DNA from: Sindora glabra
Taxonomy: Eukaryota; Streptophyta; Magnoliopsida; Fabales; Fabaceae
Assembly: GCA_020226215.1 (NCBI GenBank)
Contig: CM035236.1
Coordinates: 49,971,057-50,035,056, forward strand
Direction: 5' to 3'
Length of the DNA stretch: 64,000 nt
A program made the position numbers and the translations under genes. Positions 11,934 to 22,129 of the stretch are shown piece after piece (position 1 is the first letter of the stretch; each line of letters begins with the position of its first letter). The notes under the pieces were generated by a model. The model worked only from the letters and a program-made list of their open reading frames with translations, made no database searches and had not been told where the DNA came from.

Positions 11934-14064
11934 AGTAGAACCTCTAGTGATCCACTTGATATATTATTTCATAATGATCTACTGACTATAATTACAAACA
12001 AAATGTAAATATGTAGTATGGTATGTAAAATACAAAATAAAATAGACTAAATGTAAACAATACTAAATAAAGGGTTTTGATTCAAAATTTAAACATAATG
12101 CATTAACAAAACAAAATACAACAATAGCAAAAAAAAAATAAAAAATCTATATAGCAAAATAATTGATCCAAGGATTTAAAAGCTCTTATGTGAATTAATC
12201 ACATATCAAATAAATTTGACAATTCTAATTGATTTTTCAACCTTGAATTATTCAAAACCCTTGTAATAATTTATAACTTCTATGCTAGATAATCATCTAG
12301 AATTTGATCAATTAAGATTAATAAAATTAACAATCGCTATAACTTGTAAAGCTAGATCAAAATTGATTTAAAAATAGAATTTAACTAAATTGAAGGATTA
12401 AACTAGAAACCTCTAATTTAACCTATCAACCCTTTGTTCCCATATGAAAAATAGTGATTAAATAACCATAATTCAATATAAAAATAAGTAAACATTAAAA
12501 GCTAGAATGTTGAACTTAAATTATACCAAATTAGCATTCAACTCATGTAATTCTGAGTAATCAACACAAAAAATAAGGAAAAGAAGAAAATTAATTAGAA
12601 AAAGTCAATATGTAACTTAGGATATTATAATCCTAATAGAAATGAGTATTAAATTCCTTGAATCGATAAAAAAACTTAGCTTTTCATGCTGAAAAAGAGG
12701 AAACTTGGAAAAGAGAAAAATTGTTGTTTTAATTTGTGTGTAGAATTACCTAGAAGTATTCTTGCCTTTAGAAGCATAGAACCCTATATTTGATTTGCTA
12801 TCCTCTAAAACCTAATAGACTAAGTTCATATGCCTCTTATGGTTATAAAGAATAGAGCTTTGGTAGTTTTAGAAGTCCATATCCTAATTTTACAAGGTAA
12901 TACATTATAAGAGTTACTGTAATAAAATTTTGTAAATTTGACTTCTAGCCAATATAAGACCATTAAAACTACATAATATCACTAAACTCTAAATATAAAA
13001 GTTGTAGGGCTAGGTTTTAGGAAACTTTAGGAACTAACTTCACCTTGATTAGATTTTTAGAGATTTAGATATGGCCTACAAATTGAAATTGGCTTAGCTT
13101 AGATAGAAACATAGCATTAAATTCTTGGCTAAATTTAACTTGGGATGTTTGAACTGGGATTTGACAAAAACATAAAAGTTTTATAGTTTTATTTAAGCTT
13201 TTCAATGATATAAAAACCACCTAGATCCAATATTCAAATCTCAAGATATAGCTTAAAATATGAAATAGTGTAAAAATTTAGCATTAATCAAGCAATTTCA
13301 AAACATTGAAAAACCAATCCTAAATCATATAAGAAGGTCAATTATAAAAAATTTAGCATTTCATGCTGAAGAAAAGGAAACTTGGAAAAGAGAAAAATTG
13401 TTGTCATAATTTATGTGTAGAATTATCTAGAAGTATTCTTGCCTTTAGAAGTATAGAATCCTATATTTGATTTACTATTCTCTAAAACCTAATGGACCAA
13501 GATCACATGCCTCTTATGGTTATAAAAAATAGAGTTTTGCTAATTTTAGAATTTCATAACCTAATTTTATAAAACAATATATTATAAGAGTTACTGTAAT
13601 AAAATATTGTAAATTTGACTTTTAACCAATATAAGGCCATTAAAGCTATATGATTTCACTAAACTCCAAACATAAAAGTTATAAGGCTAGTTCTTAGGAA
13701 ATTTTAGGAACTAATTTCACCTTAATTAAACTTCTAGAGCTTTAGATATGGCTTATAAATTAAAACTAGCTCGGCTTAGATAGAAACATAACATTAAATT
13801 CTTAGCTAAATTCAACTTAGGACGTTTAAACTAGCATTTAAACTTTTCAATGATATAAAGATCACCTAAATCCAATGTTCAAAAGTTAAGATATAACTAA
13901 AAACATGAAATGGTGTAAAAGTTTAGCATTAATCAAACAATTTTAAAACATTGAAAAACTAACCTTAAATCATATAAGAAGGTCAATTCCATAAAATTAA
14001 GCATTGTGACACAATAAAATGCATAAAATAAAAGGAAATAATATAGATAAAATTTTGCACATCA
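11934..14064 (-). mobile_element. Athila/Tat-type LTR, copy 2, inserted in the RT region
   Basis: Plus-strand ends TGTGAAACTAAGTAGAACC and GCACATCA; on minus it begins TGATGTGCAAAA. It is homologous to 1861-3390. It is about 600 bp longer because of an internal tandem duplication (12675-13985). There is no coding capacity. The flanks lack a 5-bp duplication but carry a diverged ~40-bp direct repeat of the host RT sequence (11887-11930 and 14064-14103). Confidence 0.65.
12675..13985. repeat. Two-copy tandem duplication, period about 677 bp
   Basis: The block starting TTTCATGCTG.AAGAGGAAACTTGG at about 12680 recurs at about 13358. The word CTTGGAAAAGAGAAAAATTG is at 12704 and 13381 (offset 677), and CATATAAGAAGGTCAATT closes both copies near 13327 and 13971 (offset about 645, so the second copy has lost about 30 bp). 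Only one copy exists in the related LTR at 1861-3390, so the duplication is private to this insertion. Confidence 0.85.
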
Positions 14065-14870
14065 CTAGAATGCTAAAATCCTTCATGAATCTTCTGTAGA
14101 AAGTAGTTATTCTATAAAAGCTTCTCACCTCACTAGAATTCTTAAGGGTAAGCCACTCCCTAATTGCTTTAACTTTCTCTTTATCCATTTTTATTTCTTT
14201 GCAGCTAACAATATAGCCTAAGAACATAATTCATTCTAAGTAAATTTTTCCTATTAGCATTTAATTTCTCATTTTTTAAAACTTGTAAGACATATATCAA
14301 ATGCACAATGTGTTTATCAAAATAAACCATAAGAAATTTTCCAATGATATGCATTAGACAAATTGAAAGGCATAATGAGCCATTCATATAAACTATATTT
14401 TGTCTTAAAAGAAATTTTCTATTCATCACCCTCTCTTATTCTAATTTGATAATAACCTTTTTTCAAGTTAATTTGTAAAAACACATATGAGACATGCAAT
14501 TTGTATAACATATCATCAAATATAGCAATATGGTATCTATACTTTATATTAATTTTATTAATTAGACAGTGATCAACATACCTTCTTTAAGTCCTATCCT
14601 TTTTTTGCACTAGTAACACTGATATAGCACTTGGACTTATACTTTTTTTTAATGCATCCTTTAGACATAAAATCCTCCACTTGCTTTTGGATCTTTTTGG
14701 GTCCTTCTAGGCTTGTCTTATAAATGGGATAGTTTAGAATGGAAGCACCTAAGATGAGGTCAATTTGATGCTTAATTCCTTTCTTAGGTGGAAATTCTCT
14801 TGGAACATCCTTAAATAATGCTTTTTAAATTCTTGGAAAAAAGATTAACAACACTAGGAAAAAGTAAGGT
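14065..14870 (-). pseudogene. Ty3/gypsy reverse transcriptase region, broken
   Basis: Minus-strand text, in order: KKGIKHQIDLILGASILN (about 14790-14735), KKIQKQVEDFMSKGCIKKSI (about 14705-14645), YRYHIAIFDDML (about 14545-14510), INLKKGYYQI (about 14475-14445), then GKFLMVYFDKHIVHL (about 14345-14300). The active-site YFDD box is damaged: YFD is followed directly by KHIVHL, consistent with a short in-frame loss removing the second Asp. FLGYIVSCKEIKMDKEKVKA follows at about 14224-14165 and SSEVRSFYRITTFYRRFMKD to about 14075. Stops are scattered through it. It is interrupted downstream by the LTR at 11934-14064. Confidence 0.85.
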
Positions 14871-14885
14871 TTTCCTGATTAGTAT

Positions 14886-15480
14886 TCATATAAGCTTCTT
14901 TGTATAAAAGTACAAATATTGGCCTAGAAAGCATAATATGCACATCTCATAACACTTATCCTTGTAAACACATTTAGTTTTTTTCTCCCTTGTTTTGAAC
15001 ACCCACCTTCCTAATTTTTTCTCTTTCTCTTCTTTTAAACTCTTATTCTTATTCTTTTTCTTTTCTTCTTCTTCTTCTTCTTCTTCTTTCTTCTTTTGCA
15101 TTTTTATTTGCTCTTTATGCATTTCTTTAGGTGACAAAGGTGAAAGAGTCATTTTTTTACTTTTTATCTTAAACTATACTTATTAAGGATGCCATCATGG
15201 ATAACTTTTCCCTAAAATCGCCATAGCCTCTAAGCAATAAATAACATGCATGCATGGGGAACACATCACATAATACCTTATTATGGTATCTATCAGTAGT
15301 AAATGCAACCAACACTTGCTTGAGTACCTTAACCTTTCCACTATCATTTAACTATTGTAGCTTCTAAAGGGTGGGGAGTTTCAATTTAGGCAAGCTTAAC
15401 TTTTCAACTATGATAGTGCTAGCCATATTTGCATGACTACCACTTTCAATGATCATATTATAAATTTTTCCTATAACTTG
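14886..15480 (-). pseudogene. Ty3/gypsy aspartic protease and charged linker, broken
   Basis: Minus-strand text about 15470-15180 contains ESGSHANMAS (protease active-site region; the usual Asp box is altered), VEKLSLPKLKLPTL, LNDSGKVKVLKQVLVAFTT and VLCDVFPMHACYLLL, all in the order known for plant gypsy proteases. It continues into TLSPLSPKEMHKEQIKMQKK and a Glu/Lys-rich linker; the Glu run is a (TTC)n tract on plus at about 15064-15090. Stops and frame shifts separate the pieces. It lies between gag and RT as expected. Confidence 0.75.
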
Positions 15481-15639
15481 GAATCATGTATGGAAGTATT
15501 CTCCCTTTGATCTTCATTCTTTTTCTTGGCTTGAACATTCAATGCTTCTTTTACACCCAAGACATCATCATTCATGACATTTTCATGTCCTTTACTACTT
15601 TCTTTCTTATAAGGCAATGACTCTTCATCTTCACTCACT

Positions 15640-16605
15640 TGTAGATTGTACCTCTTCATGTTCTTTCATCATTATCACTTTTTTGTTAGGAAATTTATTA
15701 GCAAAGTGATCATGACCTAAGCATATAAAGCTTTAGACATTCACATGCTTTTAATGCATTTCAACTTTTTCCTTACCCTTAGGTTCTTCAACCTTAGGCT
15801 TTGATGATGACACCACCTTATATTTCATAACTTTGTCTTCTTTCTTCTTAACCTTTTTATCCTAAGGTTTCCATGAAGCATTAAAACCATAGCCATATTT
15901 AGAAAAACTTTTTCTTTTAAATTGTTTTTCCACCTTTATAGCCGTATATACTATTTCTTCTAACTTCACATAATGTTAAAGTTCCACCATATTGGTAATG
16001 TATCTATTCAATCTATGGAGAAATATAACTATAGTATCTTATTAATTATTTTTCATATTAGCTCTAATCATAGTAGTTTTAATCTCCTTTTAGTAGTTTT
16101 TAACACTTTTGGACCTTTAAGTAAGGCTTTGTAACTTTTGATATAACTCTCCGTAGTAAGGGCTTAGAATGGATCTCTTTTATGTGATAACTTTGAACTT
16201 TTCCTAATTTTTAATAAGCTTTTCACAATTTCTTCAGACATATATCATAAAGTGATCCCACCAAATAATGATATACACAATAAACTTATGACAGCAAGTT
16301 TAACTTTCTTTTCTTCAAAATAGTTATTGTAATCAAAGATTAACTCCATCTTTTTTTTTCCTACTCCAAGTAATCTTTCACTCTTTCTATCACTACTATC
16401 AATTTCTTTATCATCAAGGTTTCTTTCATTTTATCTCTCCTCTTTCCTTTCTCTCTCTTCAACATGATAGTGTCTATGAGGTTCCATCTTAAATTCTCTT
16501 GAGTTTATTTTTCATTTCACTAAATTTTAAATTCATACTCATAAGTTGTTATTGTATGGTCTTTAATGTGGAACCAATATTATTGTTCACATTATCTCCT
16601 GACAT
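15640..16605 (-). pseudogene. Ty3/gypsy gag, broken
   Basis: The start codon is at 16605 (MSGDNVNNN), the first ATG after the leader. Downstream text includes ERERKEERDKMKETL (about 16455-16410) and VKDYLE (about 16370), with many stops. Near 15740-15690 the remains of a CCHC zinc knuckle are visible (FICLGHDHFANKFPNK, first and last Cys replaced). The N-terminal part is a coiled, charged capsid-type region. Family members bind element RNA in virus-like particles. Too broken to work. Confidence 0.7.
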
Positions 16606-18104
16606 CTTAAAGAAAAAATTGCAAGAAATGATTAGATAAAAAAATAAGACTTCATAAGAGCATACTTCTCATTTGATATAGAGACACTCACTCTCATGTT
16701 TGCATTCTAATTTAAGGCTTTTACCTTCAAATAAGCTCATACTTTTGCCTTTTACCACTCTTATCTTTCCTTCTTGAAGTTCTTTAGGAACTAGGAAGAT
16801 AAATCAACAAAAATTATCAATTATAGCAATCAACAATCACAAATCAAAACCTAATGATTCAACAAAGGAATTCATAGAAGTAAGACTAAATGAAGAAGGA
16901 AAGAAAATAATTACAAGATTCAAACTTAATAGGAATATAAGAAGCAAGAATAAAGACTATGAACTAAAAATGAAAAAAAATGAAAAGTTTAATTCAAACT
17001 AAGAAGTTCAAGAAATGACATATAGCAAATAAGACTATTCATTTGTCTTATTACATTTCTTCTTTGAACTTTTCTTTCTTTCAATAACTTAATAGCTAAT
17101 TTTGTTTTATTTTTAACTTATTTTTGCTTTTAGTTTCTTTTATTCATTATCTTTTTTTCATCACTTTTAATTTCTTTTTTATATTTTTTAATATTTTATT
17201 GCTTTTCTTGCTTTTAATTTACTTTGCTTTTATTTTCTTTTGATTTTTATTTTAATTAATCCCTAAAATTGAGTGTGCAACTCTTTTATGTTAGTAAGTG
17301 AGGGATATAATACTATTATAGTTTACTATCTTAATTAGAAGAAGGGGTATTTGACTATAGTATGCAACTACCTCAAATTGGCATTACCTTTGCATGGTAA
17401 TATTCATATATTGGAATTAAATACTAGGCACCTTATCTTCAATCCAAATGAGATAGTTGAATATGCTACTCAAATGCCTTATAACCTATTGCTCTTTGCT
17501 TACTTATATGCAATTATGGTATTTGAAGACTTAATAATTTTCAAAAGGAATAATCAAATATTACAAGAATTGGTGCTCTCCACCCTTTTATATTTGACTC
17601 TAGTAGTCGAATATGGCACTAATTTTTGCACAATATTTGAATATTATATTTGATTATAGTGAGATGAAATTCACTTTTTTGAACTTCAATCAAACAATTT
17701 CAAAATAACTTTCACACTTAAACTAGAAACACCAAATTAGCTAAAATTTAAAGACAATTAACATAAAATTTGTAAGAAATGAAGCATAATAATGAAAAAC
17801 ACTAGGAACAACATTAATTGGACAACAATTAAATATAAAACAAAATCAACAACAAAGCAGTTTGGATTAAACTTAAAGAACATGACAAAAACACAAAAAC
17901 ATTAACAAAATATGCAAAAATAGTAGGAACCAAGCATAATTAGCACAAAACATGACATGAAAATTGAAATTAGGATAGAAGAATAGAATCTAATGAACTA
18001 GATCAATAAAACACAATATCATACACAAGAACATAAAAAAACTAGAACTAAAAGAAATGTAAAAATAGAATTATACAAAGATAAACCTAAAGATTAGGAA
18101 ACAA
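16606..18104 (-). other. 5' leader of the gypsy element
   Basis: A 1.5-kb AT-rich untranslated leader between the PBS and gag. On plus it contains a 100-codon open frame (17351-17653) that I do not accept as a gene. Short words such as GTAGTCGAATATGG (about 17600) resemble words in the LTRs (GTAGTCGATTATGG near 9371), which suggests the leader expanded from LTR-like sequence. Confidence 0.55.
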
Positions 18105-18117
18105 GCTCTAATTACTA
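18105..18117 (-). other. Primer binding site of the gypsy element
   Basis: On minus, 2 bases after the 5' LTR end, TAGTAATTAGAGC resembles the initiator-Met tRNA complement TGGTATCAGAGC used by plant gypsy and copia elements, with several substitutions. Confidence 0.6.
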
Positions 18118-18119
18118 AA

Positions 18120-18904
18120 TGACGTGAACCTAATATGAGTCTATTGTAGAGAACTTATGAACAATCTAGAAATGTTAAAGATCATCCCAAAAATTAGAAA
18201 ATAAACTAAATATAGAAGGATATTAATGCCATACTCCAAAAAAAGGAAAAAGGGGAGTGATAAGTGATAAATCTAGATGACATAAAGGATGAATCTTTTG
18301 ATAAGTCTTAAAATTCTTGCAATAACTTTAGAGAGAAATCTCATCTCCCAAATTTGATCCTAATTCAATTTTGTAGAATTTATGTTCAATGAGGAAAAAG
18401 CCTCATCATATATTTGGAAATGAAAATAGACTAATTAAGCTCAATTGGACACAAATGAACTAATTAATCCATTAATTTACCTAAATATAGTACTAAAAAA
18501 GATAAGCCAAACATAATAATTAATATTAAGCCCAAATCTCTTAACCTATAAGAAAACAACTAAACAAAGTCCAATAGCTAAAACAAGTGTAATCTGACCC
18601 AAGGTATTTAAGTACCTTATTTGAATACTGACTAGAAATGAAGCAATATTCAAATGCTGTAGTTGATTACTTGTAGGCAGAGACGAGCTTTAAGTGTAGT
18701 AGTTAACTATGGCATTTGACTACTTGCTTCCAATAGCTAAAATGTAAAAAATCCTCTTGCTAAATCCTTCCAAGCTTCCTCCTTATGCTTTTAAACTTCA
18801 TGAATCAATTCATGAAAGGCTTCTTTCATCCTTTTGCCTTGCTCCTAGTGATTGGTCCTTTTGATAAGTGTAAATACTCTTCTATGGTCTATAAGATCAC
18901 ATCA
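18120..18904 (-). repeat. 5' LTR of the gypsy element
   Basis: 785 bp, plus-strand ends TGACGTGAAC and GATCACATCA. It pairs with 8790-9582. The outer flank AATTA matches AATCA at the far end of the element in 4 of 5 bases. Confidence 0.85.
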
Positions 18905-20810
18905 AATTATGTTGTAAGCTAATGGTTTAATTATGTAGCCTATAGAACCATTTCTATTTTTTTCACATAATAATTCCAAGCTAATTACTATAAATAATAA
19001 TGCATCCTTTAAATATTAATCTACCATTTATATACATATATATCTTATTTGATTTTTACTATAAAAATGAAGGAGTTCCATAATTGATATTGCTAAATAA
19101 TTTTAATCCTATGTTTTATGTCAAGTAGGAAAAATATTTTTCATAACTTAATCAAGCACAAATGCTTGCTACCCAGCAATTTAAAACTTCTCATTTTCAT
19201 CGTAAAGCATTGTCCAAAAGTTAAGATAATAGTCATAAACCCATATTAAGTTTTAACAAACATTCTTAAACTTGTAAATACTAATTTAAATACTACCTTT
19301 TCCTTAAAATCTTTGAAAATTTTCAGAATTTAAAATAAATATTTATATTTTATTTTCAAACCACTTTCATGCTTCAAATATGTTACATTACTTGCTATAT
19401 TAAACAAATATCAAAACATTTCAAAGAAGGCACATTTAGCTTTGCAATTCTGTATAAAATATCAAACTTTAATGAAATTTTATTAAAATTTTTATACTTA
19501 ATAATAAATCATAAAAAATCATTTTATAACCTTTTTTATACCCAAAACAAGTTATATAAGTTATTCACAATTTAAACTATCAAAATAATTCAAAGTGGGT
19601 TCACTTTGCTTTCATAGATCCATTTTACATGTAATTCTTTATGAAAATTTCTAAAAAAATTTAGCTAACTTTTCAAAGTTCTAAACATCATTTGACTATC
19701 ATTTTTAACTATAAAACAAGTTACATAAATAGCCAAAGTACTTTATTAGAAATATCAATTTGCAAGAAAACTTTAGTACTTAAAACATAGTTTTTAAAGA
19801 TAATTTTTCCATAAGCTTTTAAACATATTTCTAAACATATCTTTTGTATACATAATTAGTATAAAGGCTTAATAAGTTTAAAACCTAGTATAATAAGTTT
19901 TTCTTCCAAAAATAGAAATTTTTTGCCTAAAATAGCAAGGTACATGAAAATGTGTAAAGCTTATTTCAAAATGACTTTTGTTTAATAAGTTTGATGTAAT
20001 CAATTTAAAACATTCATATGAAGTTATAGTTTAGTGTTAATGCTACCATGGAAAATATAATTTTCCTCCATGAAAATATAGAGAACCCGAAAGCCTTACT
20101 AGAGTAAAACTAATCCATTTTTTATTTCAAAACTTGATATTCATGCATTTATATGTCACCTTTAATTTATGGTAGAATATAATCTAACATCTTTTAAGTA
20201 TTTAAAATAGAATATTTGCCTATCTTAGGCCAAGAAAACCATAAGCTACTAGTACTTTTCTTATAAAAAATTTTTTCCTTCCATTTTCATATAAGATTAA
20301 TTTTCCAAAACTTTACTATTCTAAAAAATCATTTTGAAATCATTTTCCAAAAAATCAATTTCTTCAAAGCATTTTTTTAAATCTTAAGAAAACATATTTG
20401 CAATAATGCATCATGAGTTTCATGGATTTAGCATGACAACAATAAACATATATACATCTCATATATAAACATATCAAGAAAGAAAACTAAAAAGAAAAAG
20501 AATGGATCTTTACTCAATCAAGAATGCTTGATTCTTTCACCTAAAATCCAAAGTGTAGCATGTAAAACACATAGAGTTAGTAAAGAATCTAGAGAAAAGA
20601 ATTATAGAATGAACATGAATCTATGGTAGTTATAAGTTTACACCTCCACTAAAATGCTTGTAACTTCAACCAAATTTCACAAGCACTTAAAGCACTAATG
20701 TAAACTCACTAGAATTTAGTAAAAAGTATCAAGAAATCACCTTTTTGTTCTCTTCTCTCTCTAGCCATGAGGCTTTACTTTGGTATGAGAAAACTTATGT
20801 TAAACTCTCT

Positions 20811-20819
20811 TATTTATAG
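20811..20819 (-). promoter_or_regulatory. TATA-like box of the Del/Tekay-type LTR
   Basis: CTATAAATA on minus, about 800 bp inside the LTR from its start at 21616 and followed by an AG/CT-rich leader (GGCTAGAGAGAGAAGAG). This is a typical position for the LTR promoter. Activity is unknown. Confidence 0.4.
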
Positions 20820-21616
20820 TGTTAGGAAGTGTGATGTCCAAGTAAGATGACATCACTTCCAAGTAACAAGATTCCTTTATCCTAGTTCCTTCCTAACCAA
20901 GCAAGTCATGGTTGATTCTCTAGGGAAGGAACTAGTTGCATTTCAATTCTCCTAGTTTCTTCTATGATTATCTTAATTAGAATTATGCAAGGAATATTCT
21001 TATTTAAGCATCATTCTCACTAAATTCCCTTCTAAGCTTATCTTTGAAATGAAATGATGCATGGAATATTCAATCTCAAGCATAATACTTGGCATATTCT
21101 ACCCTTAAGCTTATCATATAAGCATATATTCTTTTGAACATTCTTATTCTAAATTCCTTAGTATATTCTAAATTCCTTTGATGATCAATTTCCTTAATAG
21201 AATATTGTATTTTTTTTCCACCTTATTTTCCTTAATTAAATCACTAATTATAAAATTTTCTTAGTTAATTACACTAAATTCCTTAAACTAAGCCAATTTC
21301 CCTTTTCCCTTGTTAATGACCATCCACACCATTATAGGTATGTTTAGAGTTGCATTTTTCCCACCTTAAGACAATTTTAGGATGCTTTTGAATAAAAACT
21401 TTGAGTTACTCCTAAGTATTATCAAACTTGAATCTTAAATACTTCCAAATTTTCTAAGATTTTCGCTAAATAACTTATAGTAGATTTTCATCAACTAAAA
21501 TTAATAAATAATTTCTACTAACAAAAATGTATATTTCTACTTATTATCCACTAACAAATGCTACCTGACTAAATTCTAACTATTTTTGTCCATAGGGTTT
21601 TCTATTAGGTATTACA

Positions 21617-22129
21617 TTATGAAATATCCAATGGATAAGACCAAGGATTTAAATTATATTTGTAGTCATAAATGTGGTTATAGTTAATGCATTCTTCAAA
21701 ATACAGATCACAACCATTATGGATATGAATTTTTTACAATTTGCACATTTCTTTTAAAAAAATAATGAGTTGTAAATTTTTGTTAATATTATACTTTTAA
21801 ATGCATAAAATAAATTAATAACTATTTTAGTAGTAAAGATTTTAAAATTTAACAAAATTAGTTTATATTCTTAATACATAAATAATATACTACATAAAAC
21901 ACATGATATATATGGCAATGCCAATAATATATTCTCAACATAAATATTACATAATACATACATACACACATACGACAATCCCAATATGTTTTCACATTAA
22001 AAATAACGAGACAAACAAGATAGAATTTGATATTGTTTTGATTATCATGTGGTGGGATGACTTGGAGAATCATAACCCTAACTTTTACTTTAACCTTGAT
22101 TATATGTCATTTCCCTAAATACATACCCA
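21617..22129. other. AT-rich flank, no recognisable gene
   Basis: Between the Del-type LTR start and the hAT pseudogene tail. Overlapping short ORFs on both strands (21858-22118) have no family features. It may hold the 3' end of the hAT element. Confidence 0.4.

Larger units (their letters stand above)
8790..18904 (-). mobile_element. Full-length but dead chromovirus-like Ty3/gypsy retrotransposon
   Basis: On minus the order is 5' LTR (18904-18120), PBS, leader, gag (start codon at 16605), protease, RT, RNase H, integrase, PPT, 3' LTR (9582-8790). The flanks AATCA (8785-8789) and AATTA (18905-18909) are a 4/5-matching target duplication. Pol wording is of the plant chromovirus (Reina/CRM-like) kind. 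The element carries two later insertions, 10930-11502 and 11934-14064. All domains have stops and frameshifts. The LTRs differ visibly: I count about 17 mismatches over a ~97-bp stretch starting near 8934/18258, so the insertion is old. Confidence 0.85.
5800..21616 (-). mobile_element. Probable Del/Tekay-type Ty3/gypsy LTR on minus, split by two elements
   Basis: Minus-strand text from 21616 begins TGTAATACC, a Del/Tekay-like LTR start. A minus-strand TATA-like CTATAAATA sits at 20811-20819. The non-coding sequence at 18905-21616 appears to continue left of the gypsy insertion (8109-8789) and left of the solo LTR (about 5800-6730). Removing 6731-8108 and 8790-18904, each with its target duplicate, leaves about 4.3 kb, which is long but possible for this class. 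Supported: the right-hand end, and the target duplicates that define the two insertions. Inferred: that all the fragments are one LTR, and the left limit. Confidence 0.4.

Noticed and set aside
14995..15186. Ser/Phe-rich open frame on plus
   Set aside because: Shadow of the minus-strand protease linker; the Ser run is the complement of the Glu-coding tract.
17351..17653. 100-codon open frame on plus, the longest in the window
   Set aside because: It lies antisense in the untranslated leader of the gypsy element, in AT-rich text with LTR-like short repeats, and resembles no protein family I know.
21858..22118. Overlapping open frames on both strands
   Set aside because: Mirror open frames of this length are expected by chance; no domain features, and the area borders the decayed hAT tail.
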